A stretch of DNA of 64,000 nucleotides from Pseudotabrizicola formosa (lineage in GTDB: Bacteria; Pseudomonadota; Alphaproteobacteria; Rhodobacterales; Rhodobacteraceae), in contig NZ_PJOM01000003.1 of assembly GCF_002900965.1 (NCBI RefSeq), positions 496,001 to 560,000 on the forward strand. The letters are read 5' to 3'. The translations under genes and the position numbers were made by a program. Under the pieces are notes generated by a model that was not told where the DNA came from, made no database searches, and saw only the letters and a program-made list of their open reading frames with translations. Shown piece after piece: positions 53,320 through 62,777 of this stretch (within the stretch, counting starts at the first letter, position 1; each line of letters starts with the position of its first letter).

Positions 53320-54548
53320 GCCGTGGTGGTATAGCGGTTGATGGGGGTTCGGATACGGCTTTTTGACGGGGCGCGCTTGGCATAGCGCGCGCCAAGGGTC
53401 TGCGGCCCGGCGGTGATCTGGAAATAATCGTAATCCCCGGGCCGGTCAAAGGCACAAAGGTACTGGAAATGCAGGCGGAAAAACCGCCATCGCAAGGCCT
53501 TCCAGCGCGCGGGCGACAGGGTTTGGCTGAAGGCGGCCGAGATCACCAGCGGCCAGCGTTGCCCGGGCGGGGCCACGCCAGAGACCGCGACCGGGTCGCA
53601 GAGCGCAAAGGCGCAGCCGTCGCCGGGGGCGGTGACATCGACCCATGTCAGGTCATCGCGCGTAGACAGATAGGCCAGATCGCCGCGCAAGCGCGTGGCA
53701 CCGGGCAGAAAGCTGACCATCGGCACCACCTGGCCCAGCGACAGAAAGGCCAGCGGCGGGTGGTTTGCGGGCAGCCCTGCGCGGATCAGGTCGGCCAGGA
53801 TGGACACCCCCAGATGCGCGCCCGAGGAATGGCCGACCACCAGCACCTCATCACAATCACTGGTCAGCGCGGCGCGCAAGATGGAACCAAACTCCGTGAT
53901 CCGTGCCTCCAGCGCCGGGGGATTGGCCCCGTGCCATTGGGCGGAGAAGGCGTAGTCGTGCATCAGGTAATAGGCAAAGATCCTGTTATCATGGGCCTTG
54001 AACCAGTGCAGGATGAAAGGAATGGGGATCAGCCCGGCCACGATCAGGGCGGGATGGGTGAAGGCGGCAAGGAGGCAGCCAAACCCCCAGCCCAAGGCGC
54101 AGGCCAAGGCCAGTTGACCAAGCAGAACCACGATCGGATAGAGCGCGGCAATCACCGGCCCCTTGCGCAGCCGCATCAGCCGGAACAGCGCGCCCGAGGC
54201 GATATAGGTCCATGCGGTGCGGATCAGCTGGGCATAGGTGGCGGGGATGGAATGTGACATGCTGCCCCGCACGATGTCGGACCAGACCAGCACGTCTATG
54301 TCGGCCTGTGCGTGCTGGCCGTTCATGCTGTAGTGCACGCGCCAGCCATAGGGGCCGGTGGTGGCCTTGGGCTGCACCGTAATGGCATAGCCGGAAACCT
54401 CTGCCTGTTCGGCGGATTCGCGGCGGTACAACTCGCGGTAGCGGCGGGGATGGATCGGGTCGTAGCCAGGGATATAGAACACCCGGCGGCGAAAGGGCGC
54501 GCTGCCCGGTCCCGTGGGGTTCGTCTGTGGTGCTTGCGGTTTGGTCAT
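53316..54548 (-). CDS. Membrane-bound alpha/beta hydrolase-like protein
   Basis: 410 residues. The nucleophile elbow VVGHSSGAHLGVSILADLI gives the Gly-His-Ser-x-Gly of lipases and esterases; two or three hydrophobic segments (PIVVLLGQLALACALGWGF, then HPALIVAGLIPIPFIL) lie before it. The start FYIPGYDPIHPRRYRELYRR is unusual. An acid and a final His cannot be placed safely. Coupled to the P450 gene, it probably acts in the same lipid- or ester-related path. Confidence 0.75.
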   Translation of the reverse strand: MTKPQAPQTNPTGPGSAPFRRRVFYIPGYDPIHPRRYRELYRRESAEQAEVSGYAITVQPKATTGPYGWRVHYSMNGQHAQADIDVLVWSDIVRGSMSHSIPATYAQLIRTAWTYIASGALFRLMRLRKGPVIAALYPIVVLLGQLALACALGWGFGCLLAAFTHPALIVAGLIPIPFILHWFKAHDNRIFAYYLMHDYAFSAQWHGANPPALEARITEFGSILRAALTSDCDEVLVVGHSSGAHLGVSILADLIRAGLPANHPPLAFLSLGQVVPMVSFLPGATRLRGDLAYLSTRDDLTWVDVTAPGDGCAFALCDPVAVSGVAPPGQRWPLVISAAFSQTLSPARWKALRWRFFRLHFQYLCAFDRPGDYDYFQITAGPQTLGARYAKRAPSKSRIRTPINRYTTTA

Positions 54549-54601
54549 CCACGCTCCTGCTCTGGCAGTCTAGGCGGGGAGTCCGGCGAATATAAGGGGT
54601 C

Positions 54602-55360
54602 TTAGCCCAGCAGCGGGATACCAAAGCGATCGAAGGTTTCGAGCAGCCACCAGCTGAAATCGGTGAAGGCCCCGGTCACCAGCGCAAGACCCACCACCAG
54701 CAGCAGGATGCCCATGACCCGTTCGATCATCTTCATATGCGGTTTCAGGCGCTGCATCAGGCCCATGGAGCGTTCCACAAACAGTGCGGCCAGCAGGAAG
54801 GGCAGGCCAAGGCCGAGAGCATAGATCCCCAGCAGCACCGTGCCGCGCTGCACAGAGCCTTCCTGTGCGGCCAGAGACAGGATCGCGCCCAGTTGCGGGC
54901 CGATGCAGGGGGTCCAGCCAAAGGCAAAGGCAAGGCCAAGGACATAGGCCCCAAAGGCCGTGCCGCCGCGGTCGCCCGCATCCAGCCGGGCTTCCCGGTC
55001 CAGCACAGGAATGCGGAACAGGCCAAGAAAATGCAGGCCGAAGATGATGACCACCACGCCGGAAATGCGCGAGAACAGCACCTGATTTTGCAGGAAGAAC
55101 GCGCCAAAGACCGAAGCCGTGAACCCCAGAAGCAGGAAGACCGTCGACAGGCCCAAGACAAAGAACAGCGCAGGAAGAATCACCCGACGCCGCGCGGTCG
55201 CATTGTCGCGCATGTCGCCCATCGAGATCCCACCCATATAGGCCAGATAGGGTGGCACGATGGGCAGCACGCATGGTGACAGGAACGACAGCACGCCTGC
55301 CATCAGCGCGATCAGCATGGCGGGCAGCAAGGCTGCGTCAATCAGATCGATTCCAAACAT
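54602..55360 (-). CDS. ccdA: Thiol-disulphide reductant transporter CcdA
   Basis: Six-helix membrane protein of 252 residues that passes electrons from thioredoxin to periplasmic partners for cytochrome c maturation. The redox cysteines are in SFLSPCVLPIVPPYLAYMGG and GWTPCIGPQLGA, both with the conserved Pro. Stands between rne and the hydrolase gene on the same strand. Confidence 0.93.
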   Translation of the reverse strand: MFGIDLIDAALLPAMLIALMAGVLSFLSPCVLPIVPPYLAYMGGISMGDMRDNATARRRVILPALFFVLGLSTVFLLLGFTASVFGAFFLQNQVLFSRISGVVVIIFGLHFLGLFRIPVLDREARLDAGDRGGTAFGAYVLGLAFAFGWTPCIGPQLGAILSLAAQEGSVQRGTVLLGIYALGLGLPFLLAALFVERSMGLMQRLKPHMKMIERVMGILLLVVGLALVTGAFTDFSWWLLETFDRFGIPLLG

Positions 55361-55458
55361 GGGTGTCCCCTTCGGCCGAAGTGATAGCTTGGTCGGCGGC
55401 GCGCGTCACGGGGGCGGGGTGTCACATCGGCGTGGCTTTGGTGAAACAACCGCGCATG

Positions 55459-55492
55459 ACACAGGGCGGCAGGAGATCCTGCCGCCCTGTGT
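55459..55492 (-). terminator. 16-bp stem-loop after rne
   Basis: ACACAGGGCGGCAGGA and TCCTGCCGCCCTGTGT pair perfectly around two bases. The minus strand then reads CATGCGCGGTTGTTTC, so the T run is displaced. Probable terminator or 3'-end stabiliser of rne mRNA. Confidence 0.6.
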
Positions 55493-55505
55493 ATCCTGTG
55501 ATGGG

Positions 55506-58208
55506 TCAGCGACCCAGGGACCACCAGCCTTTGCGCTTGGGCTTGGCCGGGCTTTCGTCCTCTGCCTGCACAGGTTCGGCGGCAGGTTCGGTGGCGTTGA
55601 CGACGGGGTCTGCCACAGCGGCAGACGGCTCTGCCTGTGGGGCCGGCGCAGGCTCTGGCTGGGGCTGCGCCGGTGGTTCGGCAGCCAGCACAGACGCGGT
55701 CTCTGTCACGATCTCTGCCAGCGTCTCTGGCGCAGCTTCTGTCACAGTGTCTGGCGTGGTGGCTTGCGGTGCTTCAACCTCTGCCACCTTTGGCTTGCGG
55801 CTGCGGCTGCGCTTTTTCGGCGCTTCCGGCTCAGCCTCGGGGGCAGGGTCCGGCAGTGCAGCGGGCGCTGAACCGGTCTGATCCACCGCGCCTTCGGCCA
55901 AGGCGGCCTTGGGCTTGCGGCTGCGGCTGCGCGTCGGCTTTTTCGGGGCCTCGGCGGCTTCTACGGTCTCGGGGACGTCAGTGCTGGCGACCGCAGCGGG
56001 CGATGCCACTGGTTCTGCCGGGGTTTCTGCAGCCTCGGCCTCTTCCTCGTCGTCGGATTCGCCATCTTCGGCCACTGCATTGCCATCAGCATCGGTGCCA
56101 TTCGCTCCGGCACCTTTGCGGCGACGCCGACGGCGACGCTTTTTCTTGGTGCCGTCGCCTTCGCGGGCCTCGGGCCGGGCGCTTGCCTTTTCTGCCGGCT
56201 CTGCCTCGGCTTCAACCTCGTCTTCGACATCCTCCTCGATCGGCAGATCGTCGTCTTCCTCTTCCGCCACCGGCGCGCCCATCAGGCTGGAATTGCCCGA
56301 GATCACCGACCCCGGTTCCGGCACCACGCGCAGAGCGGTCTTGAACTTTTCGATGGTGTAATCGGGGCTGATCATCGACGGATCGGCCTCCATCCGCACG
56401 GCCATGCCATAGCGGGCCTCGATCAGCGCGATATGTTCGCGCTTTTGGTTGATCAGGTAGTTGATGATCCCGACCGGGGCCTTGAGCAGCACTTCTTTCG
56501 ACCGCTTGCGCGTGCCTTCCTCTTCCAGGGCGCGCAGCACCTGCAGCGCCATGGAATCATCGGACCGGATCAGCCCGGTGCCATGGCAATGCGAGCAGGG
56601 CTGGGTGGTGGATTCAAGCATGCCGGGGCGGAGGCGCTGGCGGCTCATCTCCATCAGGCCAAAGCCCGAAATGCGGCCCACCTGAATGCGGGCGCGGTCG
56701 GTTTTCAGCTTGTCTTTCAGCCGCTTCTCGACGGCGGCGTTGTTGCGACGCTCTTCCATGTCGATGAAATCGATCACGATCAGGCCGGCAAGGTCGCGCA
56801 GGCGCAGCTGGCGGGCCACCTCTTCGGCGGCCTCCAGGTTGGTTTTCAGCGCCGTCTCTTCAATGGAGCCTTCTTTCGTCGCGCGGCCCGAGTTCACGTC
56901 GATGGCGACCAGCGCCTCGGTGATGCCGATGACGATATAGCCGCCCGATTTCAGCTGCACGGTCGGGTTGAACATGCCCCCCAGATAGCCTTCGACCTGA
57001 TGACGGGCGAAAAGCGGGGTCGGGTCCTGATACAGCTGCACTGCGCGGGCATGGCTGGGCATGATCATGCGCATGAAGTCTTTGGCAACGCGGAAGCCTT
57101 CGGCCCCTTCGACCAGAACCTCGTCGATCTCGCGGTTGTACAGGTCGCGGATCGAACGTTTGATCAGGTTGCCCTCTTCATAGATCGGGGCGGGGGCGAT
57201 GGATTTCAGCGTCAGCTCGCGGATCTGTTCCCACAGGCGCATCAGGTATTCGTAATCGCGCTTGATTTCCGCCTTGGTGCGCTTGGCACCCGCAGTGCGG
57301 ATGATCAGGCCGGCACCTTCCGGCACTTCGATCTCGCCCGCGATTTCCTTGAGCTTCTTGCGGTCGGGCGCATTGGTGATCTTGCGGCTGATGCCGCCAC
57401 CGCGTGCGGTGTTGGGCATGAGCACACAGTAGCGACCGGCGAGGCTGAGGTAGGTCGTCAGCGCGGCCCCCTTGTTGCCGCGTTCTTCCTTTACCACCTG
57501 CACCAGCATGATCTGGCGGACCTTGATCACTTCCTGGATCTTGTAGCGACGGGCGCGCGGCTTGCGCGGCGCGCTGATTTCTTCAGAGACATCCTCCTCG
57601 GCGATGGATTCAATCTCATCGTCGGTGTCCGAGGCATGGTCCATGGCGCGGTAGGGGGTTTCACCGTTGCCATTGCCGTTGGTGTCGCCGTTGCCGTGCT
57701 CCGATCCATGGTCGTGGTCATGCGCCTCATCGTCGTGTCCGTCGGACCCGTTGACCAGTGCAGCCGCATCGTCGCTCTGATCTTCGTCCAGATCGACCAC
57801 ATCCATGCCCGCCGGGCCGGAGGTTGTGGCATCCTGCGCCTTGGCTTCTTCAGCGGCGGGCTTGGGACGGGGCGACCGGCGGCGCGAGCGGCGGTTTTCT
57901 TCCTCTTCCTCGGCGCGGGCATAGGCGCGTTCTTCTTCGATCAGCGCTTTGCGGTCAGCGACCGGGATCTGGTAATAATCGGGATGAATTTCGGCAAAAG
58001 CCAGAAATCCGTGCCGGTTGCCGCCGTAATCGACGAAAGCCGCCTGAAGCGAGGGTTCGACCCGCGTTATCTTGGCAAGGTAGATGTTCCCTGCAAGCTG
58101 GCGTTTGTTGACGGTTTCAAAGTCAAATTCCTCGACCTTGTTTCCGTCGACCACCACGACCCGGGTTTCCTCGGGGTGGGTGGCATCAATAAGCATTTTC
58201 TTGGCCAT
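55506..58208 (-). CDS. rne: Ribonuclease E
   Basis: Main endoribonuclease for mRNA decay and sRNA/rRNA processing; 900 residues from ATG 58208 (MAKKMLIDATHPEETRVV). The S1 domain is split by an acidic, low-complexity insertion at about 95-222, containing RSRRRSPRPKP, many Asp/His and an Asn-Gly run; this insert is usual in alphaproteobacteria. Catalytic core: VAIDVNSGRATKEGSIEETA, LIVIDFIDMEERRN, and the zinc-link CSHCHGTG. The C-terminal third is disordered, with basic patches (KKKRRRRRRRKGAGA) that would bind RNA. The open frame before ATG 58208 crosses a strong leader hairpin and is not used. Confidence 0.95.
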   Translation of the reverse strand: MAKKMLIDATHPEETRVVVVDGNKVEEFDFETVNKRQLAGNIYLAKITRVEPSLQAAFVDYGGNRHGFLAFAEIHPDYYQIPVADRKALIEEERAYARAEEEEENRRSRRRSPRPKPAAEEAKAQDATTSGPAGMDVVDLDEDQSDDAAALVNGSDGHDDEAHDHDHGSEHGNGDTNGNGNGETPYRAMDHASDTDDEIESIAEEDVSEEISAPRKPRARRYKIQEVIKVRQIMLVQVVKEERGNKGAALTTYLSLAGRYCVLMPNTARGGGISRKITNAPDRKKLKEIAGEIEVPEGAGLIIRTAGAKRTKAEIKRDYEYLMRLWEQIRELTLKSIAPAPIYEEGNLIKRSIRDLYNREIDEVLVEGAEGFRVAKDFMRMIMPSHARAVQLYQDPTPLFARHQVEGYLGGMFNPTVQLKSGGYIVIGITEALVAIDVNSGRATKEGSIEETALKTNLEAAEEVARQLRLRDLAGLIVIDFIDMEERRNNAAVEKRLKDKLKTDRARIQVGRISGFGLMEMSRQRLRPGMLESTTQPCSHCHGTGLIRSDDSMALQVLRALEEEGTRKRSKEVLLKAPVGIINYLINQKREHIALIEARYGMAVRMEADPSMISPDYTIEKFKTALRVVPEPGSVISGNSSLMGAPVAEEEDDDLPIEEDVEDEVEAEAEPAEKASARPEAREGDGTKKKRRRRRRRKGAGANGTDADGNAVAEDGESDDEEEAEAAETPAEPVASPAAVASTDVPETVEAAEAPKKPTRSRSRKPKAALAEGAVDQTGSAPAALPDPAPEAEPEAPKKRSRSRKPKVAEVEAPQATTPDTVTEAAPETLAEIVTETASVLAAEPPAQPQPEPAPAPQAEPSAAVADPVVNATEPAAEPVQAEDESPAKPKRKGWWSLGR

Positions 58209-58641
58209 AACATTCCATTGCGCCTGCCACGCAGCAAACCCCCTGGCGGACCAGAGGGGCATTGATACGAGGAAAGGCGTCTTGTTCGGGCGGGCGTTCG
58301 CGTCAGGCGTGACGGCGGGATGCCCATTGGGCACCCCACGCCGTCTATCGTCTTTGTCGCGCGCGTCATCGCGGTTCAACTCTGAGGGGCGATTGGCCCC
58401 CCACCTTTAAAAGGCCCGTTCATCCAAAGACTTGCGGGCAATGACAACAGCCTTGCGGCCGATCCGGCTGCTTGCCTTTGCGTCGCGCTTCATCGCGTCG
58501 GCCTTGGCAGGCAGAGAATTCCGTGCAGGGAAAACCCATGCTCGCCAACCCTAGCGGGAAAGCGCGCGCAAGGGCAATGGGCAATTTTACGGCAGGTGCG
58601 GCCTTTGCAACCCGAGCGGGCAGGCCAGGCGCGGCATTTGT
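58209..58641 (-). promoter_or_regulatory. rne leader region
   Basis: 433 bases without a gene between ppk2 and rne. A strong hairpin lies at 58311-58345: GACGGCG with TGCCC pairs to GGGCA with CGCCGTC around ATT, near 15 pairs. In E. coli the rne leader folds into hairpins through which RNase E controls its own mRNA; this may be the local equivalent. No clear promoter was found. Confidence 0.55.
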
Positions 58642-59559
58642 TCAGTATTTCGCGGGCACATACAGCTCCGGCGGCAGGACGGCGCGTTCGTAATCGGGGT
58701 TGAACACGCGTTCGGGCAGGTGAACCTCTTCGTGGGGGACCGGTTCATACGGGATCAGGCCCAACAGATGGTCGATACAGTTCAGTCGCGCGCGCTTCTT
58801 GTCGTTGCCTTCCACGATGTACCATGGCGCTTCGGGGATGTTGGTGCGCGCCATCATCTCCTCTTTCGCCTTGGTGTACTGTTCCCACCGCACGCGGCTT
58901 TGCAGATCCATCGGCGACAGTTTCCACTGTTTCATCGGGTCGTGGATGCGCATGAGAAACCGCATCTGCTGTTCTTCATCGGTGATCGAAAACCAGTATT
59001 TGATCACAGTGATGCCAGACCGTACCAGCATGCGCTCAAACTCCGGCACGTCGTGGAAGAATTGTTCCACTTGTTCTTCACTGGCAAAGCCCATCACCCG
59101 TTCGACCCCGGCGCGGTTGTACCAGCTGCGGTCAAACAGCACGATCTCGCCGCCGGCAGGTAAGTGCGGCACATAGCGCTGGAAATACCATTGCGATTTT
59201 TCGCGATCCGATGGGGCCGGCAGCGCAACCGCGCGCACCACGCGAGGGTTCAGCCTCTGGGTCAGGCGCTTGATCACGCCGCCCTTGCCCGCGCTGTCGC
59301 GGCCTTCAAAGATCACCACGACCTTTTTCTTGTGATATTGCACCCAGTCCTGAAGCTTGATGAGCTCGGACTGCATGCGGATCAGCGCATGGAAGTATTC
59401 GTGACGGTCGATCGTGTTCGGATGCTTTTCCTTGTAGATCCGCGAGATTTCCAGCGACAACTGGGCATCTTCCAGCTCCAGCTCGAAGTCTTCGTCAAAG
59501 GTGTCGGCCAGTTCAGCCTGAAGCCAGTCTTGCGCAGGAGAAGTCATCGTCGTGGTCAC
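58642..59559 (-). CDS. ppk2: Polyphosphate kinase 2
   Basis: PPK2 family, about 305 residues: uses polyphosphate to phosphorylate nucleotides, mostly GDP or ADP. Walker A VVIFEGRDSAGKGGVIKRL, the lid-region string DREKSQWYFQRYVPHLPAGG, Walker B VLFDRSWYNRAGVERVMGF, and MDLQSRVRWEQYTKAKEEM. The start is uncertain: GTG 59559 fits the AAAGG ribosome site; GTG 59568 or ATG 59547 are alternatives. Single-domain class. Confidence 0.9.
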   Translation of the reverse strand: MTTTMTSPAQDWLQAELADTFDEDFELELEDAQLSLEISRIYKEKHPNTIDRHEYFHALIRMQSELIKLQDWVQYHKKKVVVIFEGRDSAGKGGVIKRLTQRLNPRVVRAVALPAPSDREKSQWYFQRYVPHLPAGGEIVLFDRSWYNRAGVERVMGFASEEQVEQFFHDVPEFERMLVRSGITVIKYWFSITDEEQQMRFLMRIHDPMKQWKLSPMDLQSRVRWEQYTKAKEEMMARTNIPEAPWYIVEGNDKKRARLNCIDHLLGLIPYEPVPHEEVHLPERVFNPDYERAVLPPELYVPAKY

Positions 59560-59624
59560 GGCGGGCACCTTTCAGGGATGTCCCGCCGTGATAGCTTTGG
59601 CTGTGTAACAGCAGTGCGACGGGA

Positions 59625-60953
59625 TCAGGTATAATCCTGCCGCTGCAAGCCGTATTTTGCCATCTTTTCATTCAGCGTCCGGCGCGGCAGGCACAATTCA
59701 TCCATGACCGCGACGATGCTGCCCTTGTGGCGGCGCATGGTGTTGTCGATCAGCATTTTCTCGAAGCTTTCGACATATTCCTTGAGCGGCTTGCCTTCGG
59801 TGGTCATCGCCGGGCCCGAGGCCTCGTTATCGGCCATCAGCAGGCTGGCGATGGAGCCTGACCCGCGCCGGTTCTGCAGCACGGCGCGTTCGGCGATGTT
59901 GACCAACTGGCGTACATTGCCCGGCCATGGGGCCTGCAACAGCTGTGCCGCCTCTTGCGCGGTGACCTGCGGGGCCTCGCAACCGTATTCCTCGGCAAAT
60001 TGCTCGGACATGCGGGTGAACAGGGTCAGAATATCCTCACCACGCGACCGCAGCGGCGGGCACAGGATCGTCATTGCCCCAAGCCGGTAGAACAGATCGG
60101 CGCGCAGGATATCTTCCAGCGTCTTGTCCGCGGCATGTTCATTGCAGATCGCGATGATCCGCGTTTCAGGCGGCGTGCCGGACTCGTTGATCAGGGTCAG
60201 CAGACGGGCCTGCAGCGAATGGCTCAGGGCCTCGACATCCTCCAGACACAGGGTGCCGCCGCGGGCTTCTTCTACCAGGGGGATCGTGCCATCCTCGGCC
60301 GGGCCGAAGAGTTTGGCCGACAACTGGTCTTCGGACCAAGCCGCACAAGAGATGGTGACGAACTTCTTGGACGCGCGCGGCCCCACCGCATGCAGCGCAT
60401 GGGCGACCAGTGTCTTGCCGGTGCCGGTTTCGCCGTCGATCAGAACGTGGCTGTCCGCCTGACCAAGATCAAGGATATCCTCGCGCAGACGCTCCATCAC
60501 CGGGCTGCCGCCGATCAGCTTTTTCATCAGCACCGACCCATCGGACAATTCGCGGCGCAGCGCGCGGTTGTCCAGAGTCAGGCGGCGGGCCAGCGTGGCC
60601 TTTTTCGCCAGTTCGGTCATCCGGTCGGGATTGAACGGCTTTTCCAGAAAATCATAGGCCCCGACCCGCATTGCCTCGACCGCCATCGGCACATCACCGT
60701 GGCCGGTGATCATGATGACGGGCAGGCCGGAATCCATGCTCATCAGACGTTTCAGAAACGCCATGCCATCCATGCCCGGCATCTTGATGTCGCTGACGAC
60801 AACACCGGCGAAATCGGCACTGATACCCTTGAGCGCCTCTTCGGCACTGGCATAGGTTTCGGTGTCAAAGCCCGACAGGGCCAGCCACTGACTGATCGAT
60901 TGACGCATATCGGCTTCGTCATCGACGATGGCCACTTTCATTGCGCGCGACAT
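59625..60953 (-). CDS. dctD: DctD-like response regulator lacking the sigma-54 loop
   Basis: NtrC-type regulator of 442 residues, partner of DctB for C4-dicarboxylate uptake. Receiver domain with acceptor Asp55 (VVSDIKMPGMDG); AAA+ domain with Walker A GETGTGKT at 174-181; C-terminal Fis-like helix-turn-helix (MDELCLPRRTLNEKMAKYGL). The GAFTGA loop that contacts sigma-54 is absent: after LFG the sequence is PAEDGTIPL. Walker B reads LCLEDV in place of LFLDEI. Rhodobacter NtrC, which also lacks GAFTGA, works with sigma-70. TGAGG before ATG 60953; 7 bases behind dctB. Confidence 0.88.
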   Translation of the reverse strand: MSRAMKVAIVDDEADMRQSISQWLALSGFDTETYASAEEALKGISADFAGVVVSDIKMPGMDGMAFLKRLMSMDSGLPVIMITGHGDVPMAVEAMRVGAYDFLEKPFNPDRMTELAKKATLARRLTLDNRALRRELSDGSVLMKKLIGGSPVMERLREDILDLGQADSHVLIDGETGTGKTLVAHALHAVGPRASKKFVTISCAAWSEDQLSAKLFGPAEDGTIPLVEEARGGTLCLEDVEALSHSLQARLLTLINESGTPPETRIIAICNEHAADKTLEDILRADLFYRLGAMTILCPPLRSRGEDILTLFTRMSEQFAEEYGCEAPQVTAQEAAQLLQAPWPGNVRQLVNIAERAVLQNRRGSGSIASLLMADNEASGPAMTTEGKPLKEYVESFEKMLIDNTMRRHKGSIVAVMDELCLPRRTLNEKMAKYGLQRQDYT

Positions 60954-60960
60954 GAAGACC

Positions 60961-62730
60961 TCATTCCGCAGCTTCCTGCTCATTTGCTGGCCTCATCAGA
61001 GGCAGTTGCATTTCAAAGACCGCGCCGCCACCTGCGGCATTGCGCGCGGTCAACCGGCCGCCCAGATCGCCAACGATGCCGCTGGAGATCGCAAGACCAA
61101 GGCCAACGCCCTCGCCGGGTTTCTTGGTGGTGTAGAAGGGCTCGAACAGGTTATCCAGATCGGCAATCCCGTGCCCGTTGTCGCGCACCATCAGCATGGC
61201 GGTATCGCCTTGGCTGAGGATCAGGTCAATCTGGGGCCCCTGACGATCCTTTGTGGCATCCAGCGCATTGCGCAGAAGGTTGATGATCACCTGTTCCAGC
61301 CGGATGCGGTCGGCCATGACCATCACCGGCTGGCGGGGCAGGGTGCGGGTGATCTTGACCACACGCGCCTTGAGCTGGGGCTCCATCATTGACAGGGCCG
61401 AACTGAGCGCCTGACGCAGATCCACCGGCTCGAACGCCTCACCGCCCTTGCGGGCATAGGATTTCAGCTGGCGGGTGATGGCGCCCATCCGCTCGATCAG
61501 GTCGTCGATCCGTTGGAACGACGACAGCGCCTCTTCGGGACGGCGGCGCTGCAACAGAAGGCGCGCCCCGGCCAGATAGGTTTTCATCGCGGCCAGCGGC
61601 TGGTTCAGCTCGTGGCTGACGGCAGCCGACATTTCCCCCAAAGCCGCAAGTTTGGACGATTGCGCCAGCGTCAGCTCGGCCACGGCCAGATCTTTCTGGA
61701 CCTTTTCGCGTTCTGCGATCTCTCGCTGAAGCCGGGCGTTGAGCAGGCGCAGCTCGGCCGACTCCCGCTGAAAACTCATGCTTTGTGACCAGGCCTTGCG
61801 CGACAGGGCATAGAAGGTCAGCGCCAGCAGGATGGCAAAGCCCATGATCTCGAGCGCCAGCACGCCGTTGACCCGTTCCCGCACCGAATCGTAGGCGGTA
61901 AAGGTCACCATGCGCCAGCCCCGGAACGGCACCCGGGCTTCGGTCTTCATGACCGCCTGACCGGACAGATAAGCATCAGGCGGGTTCTGCGCCCAGTCTG
62001 CCGTGGCCTGCAGCGCGCGGCCAATGGCGGTGGGGGCTTCACGCGCCGCCATCGCCTCGGCCAGCGGCAGGCCGCGCCAGCGGGGCTCGGTGGCAAGGAT
62101 GACAGTGCCTTCGCTGTCGGTTACCAGCACGGCATCCTGAAACCCGGTCCAGGCGCGTTCGTATTTCAACAGGTCGACCGCCACAGCGATCACCCCGACG
62201 GGGCGCCCGTCCACGATGATCGACCGGGAGTAGGTGAAATCAAAACCCGCCGTGCCGCGGCGTGCCACGGTGAAGATGGTATCCTTGGCGCGCAAGGCAT
62301 CGACGTAGAAACTTTCGGTGCGGTAGGGTGTGCCCAGCAGGTTGCGGTTGGTGGCCCCGACCACCCGGCCATCGCGGTCCATCAGCATGATGGACGCCAC
62401 GCCGATTTCGGACTGCACCTTGATCAGGCGCTGCGAGGTCTGGGAAAAATTGCCACTCCGCAACGCTTCGCCAAAGGCCGGATCGGTGGACAGCAGCAGT
62501 GGCACCACCGAGGTTCTTTGCAGTTCGGAAATCATATTGCCGGAATACAGCGCCAGGCGCAGGTCGGCCCGGTTGCGCGTGGTTTCCGAAAACCTTTCGG
62601 TCAGCCAGCGGTTGGTCACCAGCACCACGCCGATGGCCAGCACGACCATCAGAGCGATCACCAGTTTGACCGGCCAGGAAATTCCCTGTGCGTCTTCGCC
62701 CTGGTCTGTTTGATACCGTGTGTCCGCCAT
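60961..62730 (-). CDS. dctB: C4-dicarboxylate sensor histidine kinase DctB
   Basis: 589 residues. Membrane helix near 20-42, a periplasmic double-PAS sensor (IMLMDRDGRVVGATNRNLLG and YSRSIIVDGRPVGVIAVAVD), a second helix near 305, a coiled coil, then the kinase: phospho-His in AAVSHELNQPLAAMKTYLAG, N box NLLRNALDATKD, G1 MVRDNGHGI, G2 KPGEGVGLGLAI. Strong match to DctB. No dctP/Q/M transporter is in the window. Confidence 0.92.
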   Translation of the reverse strand: MADTRYQTDQGEDAQGISWPVKLVIALMVVLAIGVVLVTNRWLTERFSETTRNRADLRLALYSGNMISELQRTSVVPLLLSTDPAFGEALRSGNFSQTSQRLIKVQSEIGVASIMLMDRDGRVVGATNRNLLGTPYRTESFYVDALRAKDTIFTVARRGTAGFDFTYSRSIIVDGRPVGVIAVAVDLLKYERAWTGFQDAVLVTDSEGTVILATEPRWRGLPLAEAMAAREAPTAIGRALQATADWAQNPPDAYLSGQAVMKTEARVPFRGWRMVTFTAYDSVRERVNGVLALEIMGFAILLALTFYALSRKAWSQSMSFQRESAELRLLNARLQREIAEREKVQKDLAVAELTLAQSSKLAALGEMSAAVSHELNQPLAAMKTYLAGARLLLQRRRPEEALSSFQRIDDLIERMGAITRQLKSYARKGGEAFEPVDLRQALSSALSMMEPQLKARVVKITRTLPRQPVMVMADRIRLEQVIINLLRNALDATKDRQGPQIDLILSQGDTAMLMVRDNGHGIADLDNLFEPFYTTKKPGEGVGLGLAISSGIVGDLGGRLTARNAAGGGAVFEMQLPLMRPANEQEAAE

Positions 62731-62777
62731 GCGCGGGACTCTAGGCCCAGCTTACGACCGCCTCAAGCTCTGGCCGG

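Noticed and set aside
56433-58265. 610-codon open frame on + across rne
   Set aside because: Antisense shadow of a GC-rich gene with low-complexity composition.
58209-58379. 57-residue N-terminal extension of RNase E
   Set aside because: RNase E proteins start MAKKML-like; the extension runs through the leader hairpin.
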